Below, in pieces: positions 37,608-48,484 of a DNA stretch of 64,000 nt (the first letter of the stretch is position 1; each line of letters begins with the position of its first letter). Below the pieces are notes generated by a model. It had not been told where the DNA came from and searched no databases. It saw only the letters and a list, made by a program, of their open reading frames with translations. Source of the DNA: Daphnia pulex (taxonomy: Eukaryota > Arthropoda > Branchiopoda > Diplostraca > Daphniidae); contig NC_060017.1 of assembly GCF_021134715.1 (NCBI RefSeq), forward strand, positions 6,510,001 to 6,574,000, in the 5' to 3' direction. The position numbers and the translations under genes were made by a program.

Positions 37608-39308
37608 ATGGAACTATTTCTGTCAGTAGGAGTCGGGTTTAAACAAATGAAGGGAAATGAAGTAAAGACCTTTATTCCACTGGTAATGCTTGTTGTCTTG
37701 TTATTTATCCCCAAAACAACGGGTAACTTGGACGAATTTTATCGACTGCGAGGTCGACTCATCTTTCAAGAGGAATTTAACAGTTTGGATAAATCACGGT
37801 GGCAGCACGTCATCACCGCCTGGAGAGGAGGTAACAACGAATTTGAATACTACACAGATCGCCCTGAAAACAGGTACAAATGTTTCACTCAGTTATTATT
37901 GTAATCATTAATGTTAACGTGAATTTCGTTGAATCATTTAGTTATGTTCGCAATGGAGTTTTGTACATAAGGCCCACCCTGACGGCTGATCGTTTCGGAG
38001 AAGATTTCTTGTACAATGGCACGTTGGATATGTGGAAAGAAGGATGCAATGTGAATTACAACGGCGGATGTATCGCGTATGCAAGAATATTTTACTCATT
38101 CAATTATTCCTGTTTACGAAAATTTTCCCCATTTTATCAGGACGAGTGCAGAGGACATCATCAATCCCATTCAATCCGCCCGGATGCGCACTCTCAACTC
38201 GTTCAGCTTTACTTACGGCACGGTCGAGGTACGCGCTAAAATGCCCCGTGGCGATTGGATTTGGCCTGGTATGATACTATTTCGTCAGATAAATATATTT
38301 CAAACTAATTTAAAAAACAATTTTTCTTTAAAGCTATTTGGATGATGCCAACAGAAAACCGTTATGGAGCGTGGCCACGATCTGGGGAAATCGATATGAT
38401 TGAAATACGCTCAAATGATAATTTAATTTGTCAAGACCGTCACATTGGAAACAAACTCATGGGCTCTACGCTCCATTTTGGTATTTATAATTCAATTATA
38501 TCAACTAATAAATACAAATTAAATTTGTGCAAAACAGGTACTGATTCTAAACACAATATCTGGCGTCCAACTCACTACGAAGCGTAAATCAAATGCATAA
38601 CTTAATTGCTTGTTTTTTTCGGCTCCAAGCTCATCTTTTGTAATCAATTAGGATTCTGGAAGAGGGCGATTTCGCATCAGATTTCCACACTTATGGATTG
38701 CAACGCCTGCCTCGATCCATACGTTTCTTTGTCGACGGAATCCTAATTGGTGAAGTAACCCCACCGAGAGGGGGTTTCTGGGAATTGGGGCAATTGGATC
38801 GAGATCCCGGTGGACCCAACATTTGGGGCGGTGGTAGTCCCATGACGCCGTTCGACGAACCGGTTAGTGCATTCATTTTACTTTCAAATATTAACGGGAT
38901 CCTTAATTTGTCGCTCTTCTTGAGATTATAGTTTCATTTCATTCTGAACGTGGCGGTGGGCGGTAGCTACTTTCCGGAAGGATGCACTAACAAACCGTTT
39001 CCGAAGCCGTGGTAGGAATAGGCTAATTAAAATTGATGTCATCTTCTGAAAAATACTAAACTATCCTATCGGATTTATTGTATAGGACCTCTAAAGAAAA
39101 GCAACCAATGCGTTCGTTTTGGGAGAAACGACACGAATGGCTTCCAACATGGAGCAGACGCCGGAGAGGTGAAGAAGTAAGTAACGCGCTCCAGGTGGAC
39201 TACATCCGTGTCTACGAATATGCCCCAACTAATTACATGCCGATTTATGATACAACTGATTGGCGCTGGTATTTGTGGGGCTTGGGCAGAAATCCGTTTT
39301 TCGGTTAA
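37608..39308 (+). CDS. GNBP: Beta-1,3-glucan-binding protein (GNBP/LGBP, GH16 family), copy B
   Basis: Eight exons: 37608-37873, 37942-38076, 38141-38268, 38334-38480, 38538-38583, 38652-38862, 38932-39011, 39086-39308. Starting at 37608 gives 411 residues; starting at the second Met (37647) gives 398 and a cleaner signal peptide (MKGNEVKTFIPLVMLVVLLF), so the inner start is preferred. The domain is colinear with copy [53 protein letters not shown]. The E-x-D-x-x-E pattern is kept (EIDMIE). Exons 2-7 have exactly the lengths seen in copy A (135, 128, 147, 46, 211, 80), so this is a tandem duplicate. A poly(A) signal AATAAA is at 39600-39605. Confidence 0.93.
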
Positions 39309-39802
39309 ACGATGCTCAATTTTAGAAGTCGACTACCCATTCAAACCACCCATTGTTTTGCCAACATTTTTCCAAATTTAATTTTTCCAATATCTTTTTG
39401 CTTTAGTTGGTTCTCGATCTTGCATATGCGTTATCTATCTTTATTTCTGGACTAGTTAATATAAAGAATCTTCGGTGCTTATTTTCTCACGAACTACATG
39501 TGTTTAGTCTCTGGTGTACGTAGGTTTCATTTTCTCGCATTTTCTCTCTCAGTAAAAACAGCGATCTTTTACTTGTGTCCGGTTGTCGATGAATCTTCGA
39601 ATAAAAGTCACTTAAAAATTTTTTTAAAAGTAAGTTCACGTTAAACTAAGGAATTTTAATCAAATAGGAAAAAATAAAACGGGAGGAGAAAGCAAATAGG
39701 TGCAAACTGACGGGATTATCCTTGGGAACGCCCTCAAATTGTAAGTATACGTATAAATTTTAAAGCTATTGAGGTGAGGTAACAAATTGACGGATTTCTA
39801 TC

Positions 39803-39917
39803 CACATAACATAGCGGAACTGATTCTTCAACTGGAAGTAATTAAATTCTGTGAAAAAGTATTTAAACATATAAGCTCGCATATAAGCTAGAAGTTTTTA
39901 AACCTCGGAAGAAGGTG
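39803..39917 (-). pseudogene. Fragment of a DEG/ENaC gene (part of exons 8 and 7 with the intron between)
   Basis: The bases ACATAGCGGAACTGATTCTT, an A/T-rich spacer with CTGTGAAAAAGTATTTAAA, and CCTCGGAAGAAG match channel gene 2 at about 49380-49472 in the same order and orientation. The match covers part of exon 8, the short intron and the first bases of the adjoining exon 7 end. Neither flank continues the similarity. It is too short to encode anything and is best read as a dispersed genomic fragment. Confidence 0.8.
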
Positions 39918-40181
39918 TGTAAATGGCAAATTTAACATGGTGAGTGGGAACCGGTGGCGCTAAAAACTAAAAAAATAATGCAATTGAATTTTTATTTTAT
40001 CTTTCAAGTTCAAATGCAAAAATATCAACGCGCATTAACACTGTTAGAAGAAAGACTTTAATTTTCATTTCCTCGCATTAACTATATTTTTTTATATTTA
40101 GTGCTAATATTGGATATCACATGTCAGATATTTAGTTATTTGTTAGTTAGATATATTGCAGTTAAAATTAAATTATATAGA

Positions 40182-40263
40182 GGACCTGTGGTTGAATCGG
40201 ATACGGGATCGTTCCACGAGCGGAGTGTTGAGTGGTCCCGAGTTCGAATCCCCGGAGGAACCA
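40182..40263 (+). repeat. tRNA-like element (degenerate tRNA or SINE head)
   Basis: The segment begins AGGACCTGTGGTTGAATCGG and ends GAGTTCGAATCCCCGGAGGA followed by ACCA. The B-box-like GAGTTCGAATCCC is strong, and the A-box region is recognisable but altered. The acceptor ends do not pair well and the T stem has mismatches, so a working tRNA is unlikely. A tRNA pseudogene or the head of a tRNA-derived SINE fits better. No isotype can be assigned. Confidence 0.45.
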
Positions 40264-41180
40264 GAAGGTTCATTATTGTGAGGTACTAAGCAAATCGATA
40301 AACGTACGTCTTTCTTGTATATATATAGGTGAAGAATACTTGAAAAAAAAAAAAACAAGTATAGGAAATAGTAACAAGATGTCTCCCACTTAGATTTGGT
40401 CCTGGAGAATCGAAAGACAGCCGTTCTGTCCGTTACATTTCTGATGTCTTCCATAACCAACTTGATCAATGGTAAAGCCCATTTGGGATATCTGATGAGA
40501 ACAAAGACTAGGTTCGCCAAGTGTAGTACGCTATTTATAACATAAACAGCTATCTCATCCATAATAGGTTGAATGATGAGGTTTCTTCCGCGGAGAAAAA
40601 ATCTACTAGTCTAACTAATTCAAACAGATTGATGAAATGCGGGGCTTTAGTAGTTACCACGTGACCTATTACGATCAAGTTTCACAATATTCCTCTATTT
40701 TTATTTCGGGGTAGCGCTTTTTTTCGCTTTTTTTAAATCATTTTACGATTATTTCGGATTATTCAAATTTATTAATTTGATTTAACAGGCCTTTTCCTTC
40801 AAAAATTTTTTGAAGATTTATATTATCTTCCCGGAAACCGGTTTAGCTGTAATTGTAATTTGTGCTCTGTATTTGCACATAGAAATAAAAAAGAAATCTG
40901 GCATCGCGGCCATTTTGTAAAAAACTTAAAGTTTCCTATTTTGCATTTTTTGCTCCCCCTTCCCCCTGTGGCGAGTTTTTCCCCGCGAATCTACAGGGGG
41001 AACTTCAGTAGCTGATCGGGTGAGGTTGAATGAAGAACTCTCAATTTTGTGTGTCCATGACTATTGATCGTGCCAAAAGACTATTGTGTGCCAAACAATG
41101 AAACACGATTAATTCAAACAAAAGAACGATGATTTGAAAAGTGATGGCGTGACTGCAGGGCCTTCAACATCGAGACCGAA

Positions 41181-41238
41181 TTTCCATCTGCAAGTACGTC
41201 AGGCGACATTTTCCATCTACAAGTACGTCAGGCGACAT
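41181..41238. repeat. 29-bp tandem duplication
   Basis: Two adjacent 29-base units starting TTTCCATCT and ending CAGGCGACAT, at 41181-41209 and 41210-41238, differ at a single position (TG versus TA). They are non-coding and probably a recent slippage or repair duplication. Confidence 0.9.
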
Positions 41239-41779
41239 TGGGGTTCACCGCTTACCATGTATTGTAAGTCTTTTCTCTTTATTAGCACGTTTTATGTGAA
41301 CGGTGGTCGAACAATTACCGAGCGTTCGTTTGAACAAAGTGTTCTTAATGGGTTGCTTGGGTTTAATTAAAGGAAGTAAAGATTAAGACTTGGCTTTCCT
41401 CGTGGCTTTCACGAGGCGCTCTTACGTACTAATCGCAGTCACTTCCTATTATTTCTTAGCAATTAATACGAGTATTGAAATTCAGTTTTTGAGGTTTTCT
41501 TTCCTCCCATCGAATGGCCATTTTATTTCCTTCGAAATAAAAATTCCATCTCTTGATTCTTGAGTCGTGTCCACAACCTATTTGCCAATCAATTTGAAAA
41601 AATGTGTTACCACTTTGATTAGAATATGTTTTCAGTTGGTTTCAAAATAGCTTGTATTAAACCGCAGCCCATTCCAATCATGAGAGTAGGCATGTAAAGG
41701 ACTGTATGCGAAAGAACAATAGAAGGCGATTAGTTCTAGGAATGCTTGTTTGTTATTTTTATGATGGCAAGTTTTTCAG

Positions 41780-44073
41780 TTATGAGATTGAAATGTTTGT
41801 CCCGACTGTTGTTGTTGAAGCCCATTTGTTGGCAGGTGGGAGAGTGTTGCAATCTAGCGATTCGTCTCTGCTTCGGGATTTTGATTTTATCTTGGGGAAA
41901 AACCAGCGCAGGCAGAGGAAATAAAGTAGCTCAAAAACACTGATGAAGCTGAGGCCTAAACCTAGTCCCAAAAGTCCACCGGTGGCAGCTGTTGGCAAAC
42001 CAAAAATGTTTCTGAATTTGTAATTGAAAAAAATGAATGGGATAAAATGGTCTTACAAATAAAATCTTCAACGCCAAAACGAATGTCAGTTTTGTATCGT
42101 ACGCCAGTCTTATCTTTGTAGTAGACGTGAAGTACTGCGACATTTGATCTGTGGTAACAAGGGAGTGAAGGGACGTTTAAATTGAAACAGTAATTTAAAT
42201 TTATTTATTTTTAATTGGGTTACTTGAAATATTCGTTGCTGTCTGCATTAGAACTGAGATTTCGTCCAGCCACTAGACGTTTAAAGGTGCGTGTTAAATT
42301 GAATCCCCTTCCGGGAAAAGACGAATACGAAATTTCTGGGTCGTACCACACATCTGTGCAAGGAGGAAGACAGTGGCAAATCTTATCCTCGTTTTGCCTT
42401 ACGTCTTCTAAAATTTGAAAACAAATATTTCACTCTTGATTATTTTTCTTGTGTGTTGAGTCGACATTTAAATACCGTAAACATCAGAGATGCAAGAGTA
42501 GGAATCCAAGTTGCACAGCTTCGTTCCGATGTCGGCTAATGTAGAACAGATTTAAAAAAAAATTACAATCAGCTTTTTGTGTTTTTTGACCGGAAACTAA
42601 CCTTTGAAAAAGTAAGGTCTGCATTTACATCGCTCTTGCATAAGTCGTGTGGCACACTCGATAGTACAAGCTGATCGACTGTAACGTGGGAAATATTTTA
42701 ACTTTTGTTCGCCCTCCACTTGACATTGGCGTCGTGCTGGCGTTACATCTTTTGCCACTTCTTCCGTGTTGAATGTTGTTATTCCTTTGACTCCGACGAA
42801 TCTAATGAATTCAAATTGCGTCATTTTTTTTTTCAATATTGAATTTGCGATTCTTTTGGAAGTATACGAACGTTTCAGTGCCAGGGCCAAGGACGAATCC
42901 ACGATCAGCAACATCTGGAAATTCCTCTGACGTATGAATCAGTACCTGTTTGTCATTTTGCATACTTTTTTAATATTTTTTATTGACTACATGTTGAATG
43001 TTTCCATTACGGGATATTACCTTAAAACCATCAAATTTTCCGTTGGTCACACTATAATCTTCTATGTCAGCATCGATCACCAGGGCGAGTCCCATTCGGT
43101 ATCCATTCCCGCTCACCCGAAGAGGTTCGTGATCGCTAATTAAACAAGATCCTGGTTATCCTCGACTTAAAGACAGGCTTATAATCTCTTCACACTTACG
43201 TTGATTCGATTTCTAACTCTGGATCGTTGTATTTTGCTCCGTTGAAAGTGCAACAAATGCCATCGTCCGTAGGAAGAAAAGAAAAGTACTCGAAACACGG
43301 CGCCGGAATACCGAGCCAGATACAGTCCATGACCATGTCTCGACAGGATGGCGCCGACTAAGTGGAGGAATAGTGTCTCGTAATTCAATTGCCAAGAAAA
43401 TTAGTGTTGGGTTACTTTTTTGAGAACGTCGAACAAATCCGTAGATGAAATGTTTTGCGTCCGATAAAATTCGCTTAAATTTTCCAATTCCTTTTCGTTT
43501 TTAATCGCCCTGTCGAGCTTCGTCATGTACCTCAAGGTTTGCTGCATTTTATCGTAAGTGATGTTCTTGTATCTTTATAAAAGAAATTTTTCAAGGGAAT
43601 AAATTAGGAAAACAGCCTCGGACGAGTCGTGAGTACATTTAGGGATGATTGAATACGACCTTGGGTCTTCCATGACTCGAAGTAACTTTGTCTTGGAGAC
43701 CTTATTGACGTTGCATATGGTTACCGCTGGGAAGGGAATATTTTTTAGAGGATAACGGTTAGAATCAAGCGACATGAGAACGGGGGAATCTTCCCATTTC
43801 TTCCACATTTGCCAGCAATAATAGCCAGAGAAGAAAATTCCAGCCAGGAACACCAAAGTCCACATAACTCTGTAAATAAAAAATGTATTATAACGGGACA
43901 AATTTTTTAACGTTTGAAATCGATTCTGTTAAATACCTTTTCAACCAATGGCTTTTTTCTTCTGTGATGTATTTTAACCCGTGTAGAGAAGTGGAATCAC
44001 AGAACTGCTTAAAGTACTTGCCTCCATTTTGGCACACCTTTCGGCTCTGAGTGGAGATCTTTCGGGACGACAT
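41780..44073 (-). CDS. DEG/ENaC (pickpocket-like) sodium channel subunit, paralog 1
   Basis: Eleven exons: 43937-44073, 43660-43869, 43416-43572, 43200-43357, 43021-43135, 42872-42945, 42602-42801, 42476-42535, 42224-42407, 42057-42148, 41780-41988; 531 residues. DEG/ENaC subunits form trimeric amiloride-type cation channels used in chemosensing, mechanosensing and salt handling. Visible marks are the N-terminal gating SLHG motif, TM1 (VMWTLVFLAGIFFSGYY) with FPAVTICN, the TDDGICCTFN extracellular motif, the cysteine-rich CRPYFFKG region, and the pore/TM2 segment GGLLGLGLGLSFISVFE with its GxS filter. The start is the first ATG (MSSRKISTQS). The C-terminal tail is the shortest of the family (ends TTTVGTNISIS) and lacks the RRxS motif of paralogs 3-5. 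Confidence 0.92.
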
Positions 44074-45685
44074 TATTGACTTTCTCACTCCGCACTCGGA
44101 CACTGTTGACTGTCGACTGAAAGTGTTTTACCGCATTGCTGGGAACATAGCGCCACATGCCCGTGACTAGGTATAGACACCGTTTGTTCGTTTTACCAGG
44201 GGCGCATTTCCTTCAGACGAATTTTATGACTTTGGTTCGTCCTTTTCCTTCACGCCACCTTTTTTAATGCGCACATCACGCAGCCTATATTGCCTTACTC
44301 CGTGGGGCAGGTTAAAAGGGTCTGGTCATATCTCTTTGAAGAAGAAATATTGAGAGTCAAGGAATCATGGCCACTGCCTCAGTGCTTTTTTAAAGTTATG
44401 CCGCCATACCTGGACAGCGTTTGAAGGTGAAACATGGGTTAATAGCTTGAAGCATGGAAATGTAAGCTGCAGACGTTGGGTATTTTCCAGTTGAGCAATG
44501 TGCCGAATCATCTTCAGGACGACCTTAAGATGCAGCAGTAACACACAGTCTTATACGGACCCATTTTAAATATCAAATTTTGTTGGCATTGAACCCAAAA
44601 TAAACTTGGTGCGATCTTCATGGGAAGCAGGCTTGTTTTTAAAGTATATGAAGGTTCAGCAATCGCTGGGAGAACGACGGCGAAAGTAGAAGAATAGTTT
44701 TATGACGGCACGTAACATGACGTAAGTTTAGTTTTGTCGTTAAAAACTACAATGTTGCATCACCTGTAAACAGAGAATATGGAGTTCATTTCTTATTGAA
44801 GCCAACTGATTGTCTAACAGTTGCGGTGGAGGAAGTCGTTCAAAATGTGTTGGACTAATGACTCGTGCTCCACTGGCCCTATTCTCGGTTAACGTGTGTT
44901 ACGGTAAAAAAATAAATAAACGCAATTTTCATACGATGAAAAAAGACAGTCAGACTTCCGACGTCCTGTGCTGCTCCACCCTTTCATTCCCTCAATCCGT
45001 TTTATTCTTGTTTTGCAGATATTCTTTGAAACACTTTTCGAATCCTTTGTTTCAAAGAATGAAAGAACCTCCTAACATAACTGCCACTTTTGAGTTTTAA
45101 TAATTTGAGCATGCCGAGAAGAATCGTAAATTCATTTTATTGAAGCCAAATATTATTCAGTTTCGTAGCAACTGAATGGTATTTTCAATGTTTTATAGGC
45201 GTGGTTACCTATCCAATTGATTTATCATCAGTCCATATCCATATCACTTAGCAGCAGTAGTGAAACACATCCGGGTTAGTGAACTTGACACATCGTTTGT
45301 ATCAATTTGTATGCAAACAAGCGAATCCTACTCATGTAGAGCATTAGGTAAAGGCGTAAAGGGTAAAGGATATTAAATATTCATGACTGTACAGGTGCTG
45401 AGAAACAACCAAAACGATTCGATAAACCCACGTATTCATAGAATATACAGTGTTTGTGAAGTAAGCGACGGTCATGAACTCTGGTGCCCAATTCCCTGAA
45501 TTTATTGAAAACCCACATGCTTTTTCACTGTCAGCATATTGGGAATGGATTTCCGTAATCTCCGGGTTTATAAGTCTCCGATTTGGATGCTCTCATACAT
45601 TCAATCGCATTCAATCTGCCACACTAGCGAGTTAGGGTACTTGATTATCCTGTGCGTGTTCTGTGATTTTGTTCGTCCGCTCGAA
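44074..45685. other. Intergenic region between channel 1 and the lipase gene
   Basis: About 1.6 kb that should hold two divergent promoters: channel 1 (-) and lipase (+). Only the lipase TATA box near 45567 was identified. No further gene was seen. Confidence 0.55.
45567..45574 (+). promoter_or_regulatory. TATA box of the lipase gene
   Basis: TTTATAAG lies about 115 bases before the lipase ATG, with initiator-like TCATAC and TCAATC 25-35 bases downstream. Distance and sequence suit a core promoter; the exact start site is not determined. Confidence 0.55.
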
Positions 45686-48076
45686 ATGACGAAGATATCA
45701 TTTTTCTCTGCTTGTGTTCCTCTTTTTATCGTGTTGGCGAACACCTCATCAGAGGTAAAAACAAAGAAATGAAATTTTAACGAAGTTTATAAATTTTTAT
45801 TTCTTTTCCATTTGTGAATTCCCAGGTTGAAACTAATTCATTTGGAAAACAAAGTAGCGGTCTAAATATTTCGGCAAACGTTGTAGGCAAGAAGAACATA
45901 GCATTTGTTTTAAAAATTAGACAAGGTCGAATAATGTTTTTCCAATGGGTGGCTTGACAGATACAACTCCGGTCTGCTACGGAGAATTAGGATGTCTCGC
46001 TTTGAATCAGTCCTGGTACAATTCGTTGAATAGGCCGATTAACTTGATGCCAATGGCTAGGAATACAATCAATACGCATTTCACGTTATTCACCCGAGAG
46101 AAACCAATGCAAGTGAGAAACAAAATCTTTTCTTTTAATAAAATTGTTTGAACAACTTGACCGTTAGACATGCACTTGTTTCTTACGCAGGGGCTCAAAA
46201 TTTCTGCCAAAAATACGACTGAAATTACTGCCGCTTCATTCAAAGCATCTCGACCAACAAAGTTTTATATTCACGGTTATCTTGCCGATGCATACGAAGC
46301 CCGCATCACTGTAAATATCAATTATAAAGTTTTCTTGCAGTCACATTTCAACTTGTGGATTGACGTTGTGTTATTTCAGACGCTAGTTGCAAGATTATTG
46401 GAAAATGGAGATTTCAATGTCATCGTTGTACATTGGGGAGCTGGAGCGTACACTACTTATGGTCAAGCAGTTGCAAACACACGGCTCGTTGGGCTAGAAA
46501 TCGCGTTCCTTGTCAACACTATGATAGTAGGCATCAGAAAATGTATCAGCACAGGGTGGTTTTTATTTCCTTTTTTTTTTACTTGAAATTGATTGTGTTA
46601 GTCAAAACTTGGCGTGAAGGCTTCTGACGTCCATTTGATTGGACATAGCTTGGGATCGCACATAGCGGGATACGCAGGAGAAAAAATTCTTAATCTTGGT
46701 CGTATTTCAGGTTCGTTTTTTATTTCTTTTAATTTTGAATTGTCATTTTGTCTTACATGCTCTAAAATCGGCTCTGTAAAGGTTTGGATCCTGCCGGTCC
46801 ATCTTTTCGCAGTATGCCTTCTTTTGTTCGTTTGGATCCATCTGACGCTCAGTTTGTTGAAGCCATTCACACTGATGGTGGTCTATTAGGTAAATCAAGA
46901 AACCTTGAATAGGCATTCAAACAGCGAAATCATTATCTTTTGTTGTCTCAAAGGCTTTGGACTTTCGGAGCCTGTGGGCCACCTTGACTTTTATCCTAAC
47001 GGTGGAGAAGTACAACCTGGCTGTGAGCCATATCCTGCTAACTTTGTAGCTAGCATTTCTGCTCTGGCTGCATCCAACACCACTTTAACGGATATCGTCG
47101 CTTGCGGCCACATGCGAGTCATTTATTTGTATAGTGACTCGTTTCTCTCACGTAACAACTGCCAGACTGTAGCATATGAATGCTCCGACTATGACTCTTT
47201 CAACAAAGTAACACATCTTTTAATCCAGCATATGCTGGCATTATTAATCTTTATTCACATTTTTGTTTCGAAAAACAAGGGAGCCTGCACTTCTTGTGGA
47301 TCTGACAATACCAAATGTGTCCCGTTCGGGTTACAGGCCTCTAGTTATCCCAGTCGCTCTCGGAGAAATGTCAAATTATTTTTCAGTACCGGCTCGAATG
47401 TTCCTTATTGTCGTAAGATAGGCATATTTTTTTTTTAAATCAAATTCAATTAAATATTTAACGCGGTAGGTTTTATCACGGATTTTATCCAGGAATGCAT
47501 TACGCAGTTAACGTAAACCTGGCGAAGGCACAGGACGCTAAAATAAATGTAAATGGAAAATTTGAATTGTCTGTTGGTGGAGACAAAGGTGCCGTGTCAA
47601 ACGTCCAGCTAATACAGTCAAAGTATAAAGAATTCAAATAACATTCTTGGATAGCTTATGAAAACTGAGAAAGCGCTAAATATTTTTTGTCGATCTACAG
47701 TACTGGCGCAAAGCTAGAACATGGGAAAAATTATCAGTACCTTTTTTCTATTGGAACTAATATTGGCAAGACGAGAAAAGTGAATCTCCGCTGGGATTAT
47801 GTAGTTAACCCTTTGGACGCTTCAACGATTTGCGGTTCACTATGCAACAAAAAGCTTTATGTGAACAGCGTCACAATTTCATCGCTCAACAACTACCCAG
47901 AAACGTAATTTGCATGTTTTAAAATCTCCATCCTTTTGATGATCAAAGTCGTTCTTTTTTTGTACTTTAGAAATAGAATCGCAAACACTCTTAAAGCCTG
48001 TCCGTCATCCAGTCCTGGGATTATCGGATCTGGTTCCAGTTCCGATTTTTCCGTCGGTGGTACTTGCGCGAAGTAA
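45686..48076 (+). CDS. Secreted pancreatic-type triacylglycerol lipase with PLAT domain
   Basis: Twelve exons: 45686-45754, 45826-45859, 45961-46112, 46191-46310, 46380-46526, 46602-46710, 46782-46889, 46954-47207, 47280-47412, 47493-47622, 47701-47904, 47971-48076; 521 residues. A signal peptide ([20 protein letters not shown]) is followed by [19 protein letters not shown] (oxyanion strand), the nucleophile elbow GHSLGSH (Ser about 190), GLDPAGP (Asp about 213) and ACGHMR (His about 299): a complete catalytic triad. A cysteine-bounded lid follows, then a PLAT/lipoxygenase domain (about 376-521). It probably hydrolyses dietary or stored lipid outside the cell. Exon 2's end is the weak point: the donor GCG/GTCTAA at 45860 is poor but is the only phase-compatible choice giving a normal intron. 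Confidence 0.9.
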
Positions 48077-48484
48077 ATAAAAAAACAAACAAGCAAACAA
48101 ACGGTTATGGTGTAACACAGTGAACATTTTTGTCTATCACGTTCTTTTGTGTTCTGGGAATTTTGGTTGCGGAAAGTAAGGCTATGGATGGTAATTAAAA
48201 AAAAAATACTAATTGAAATTGAATTAACGGCCTTGGGACGGTTTTGACGGACATTGACATGCGCTTGATTATTGGAAATTGACAATGAATATTTCTGATA
48301 CTTGAAAACAAACGATTTCTTGAATATAATTTTATTTTCCGAGTCACACGTCGGATTTTCCTTTTACAGATTTCAATAAATTAAAGACGATGTGGTGCAT
48401 AGATTATGAGAACATTCTTGCTTTGAAGGCGACGGTTTTTTGTTTGTTTTGTTTTTGCGTTGCCATTGGTGACGCCTTGCATAA
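48077..48484. other. Convergent region between lipase and channel 2
   Basis: A 408-base AT-rich gap holding the 3' UTRs of the lipase (+) and channel 2 (-). No other feature was recognised. Confidence 0.6.

Larger units (their letters stand above)
39309..41779. other. Intergenic region between the glucan-binding and channel clusters
   Basis: About 2.5 kb with no intact gene. It holds the 3' UTR of copy B, a fragment copied from a DEG/ENaC gene (39803-39917), a tRNA-like element (40182-40263) and a 29-base tandem duplication (41181-41238). A GGTGGCGCTA element at 39953-39962 resembles an insect CTCF half-site. Confidence 0.55.
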
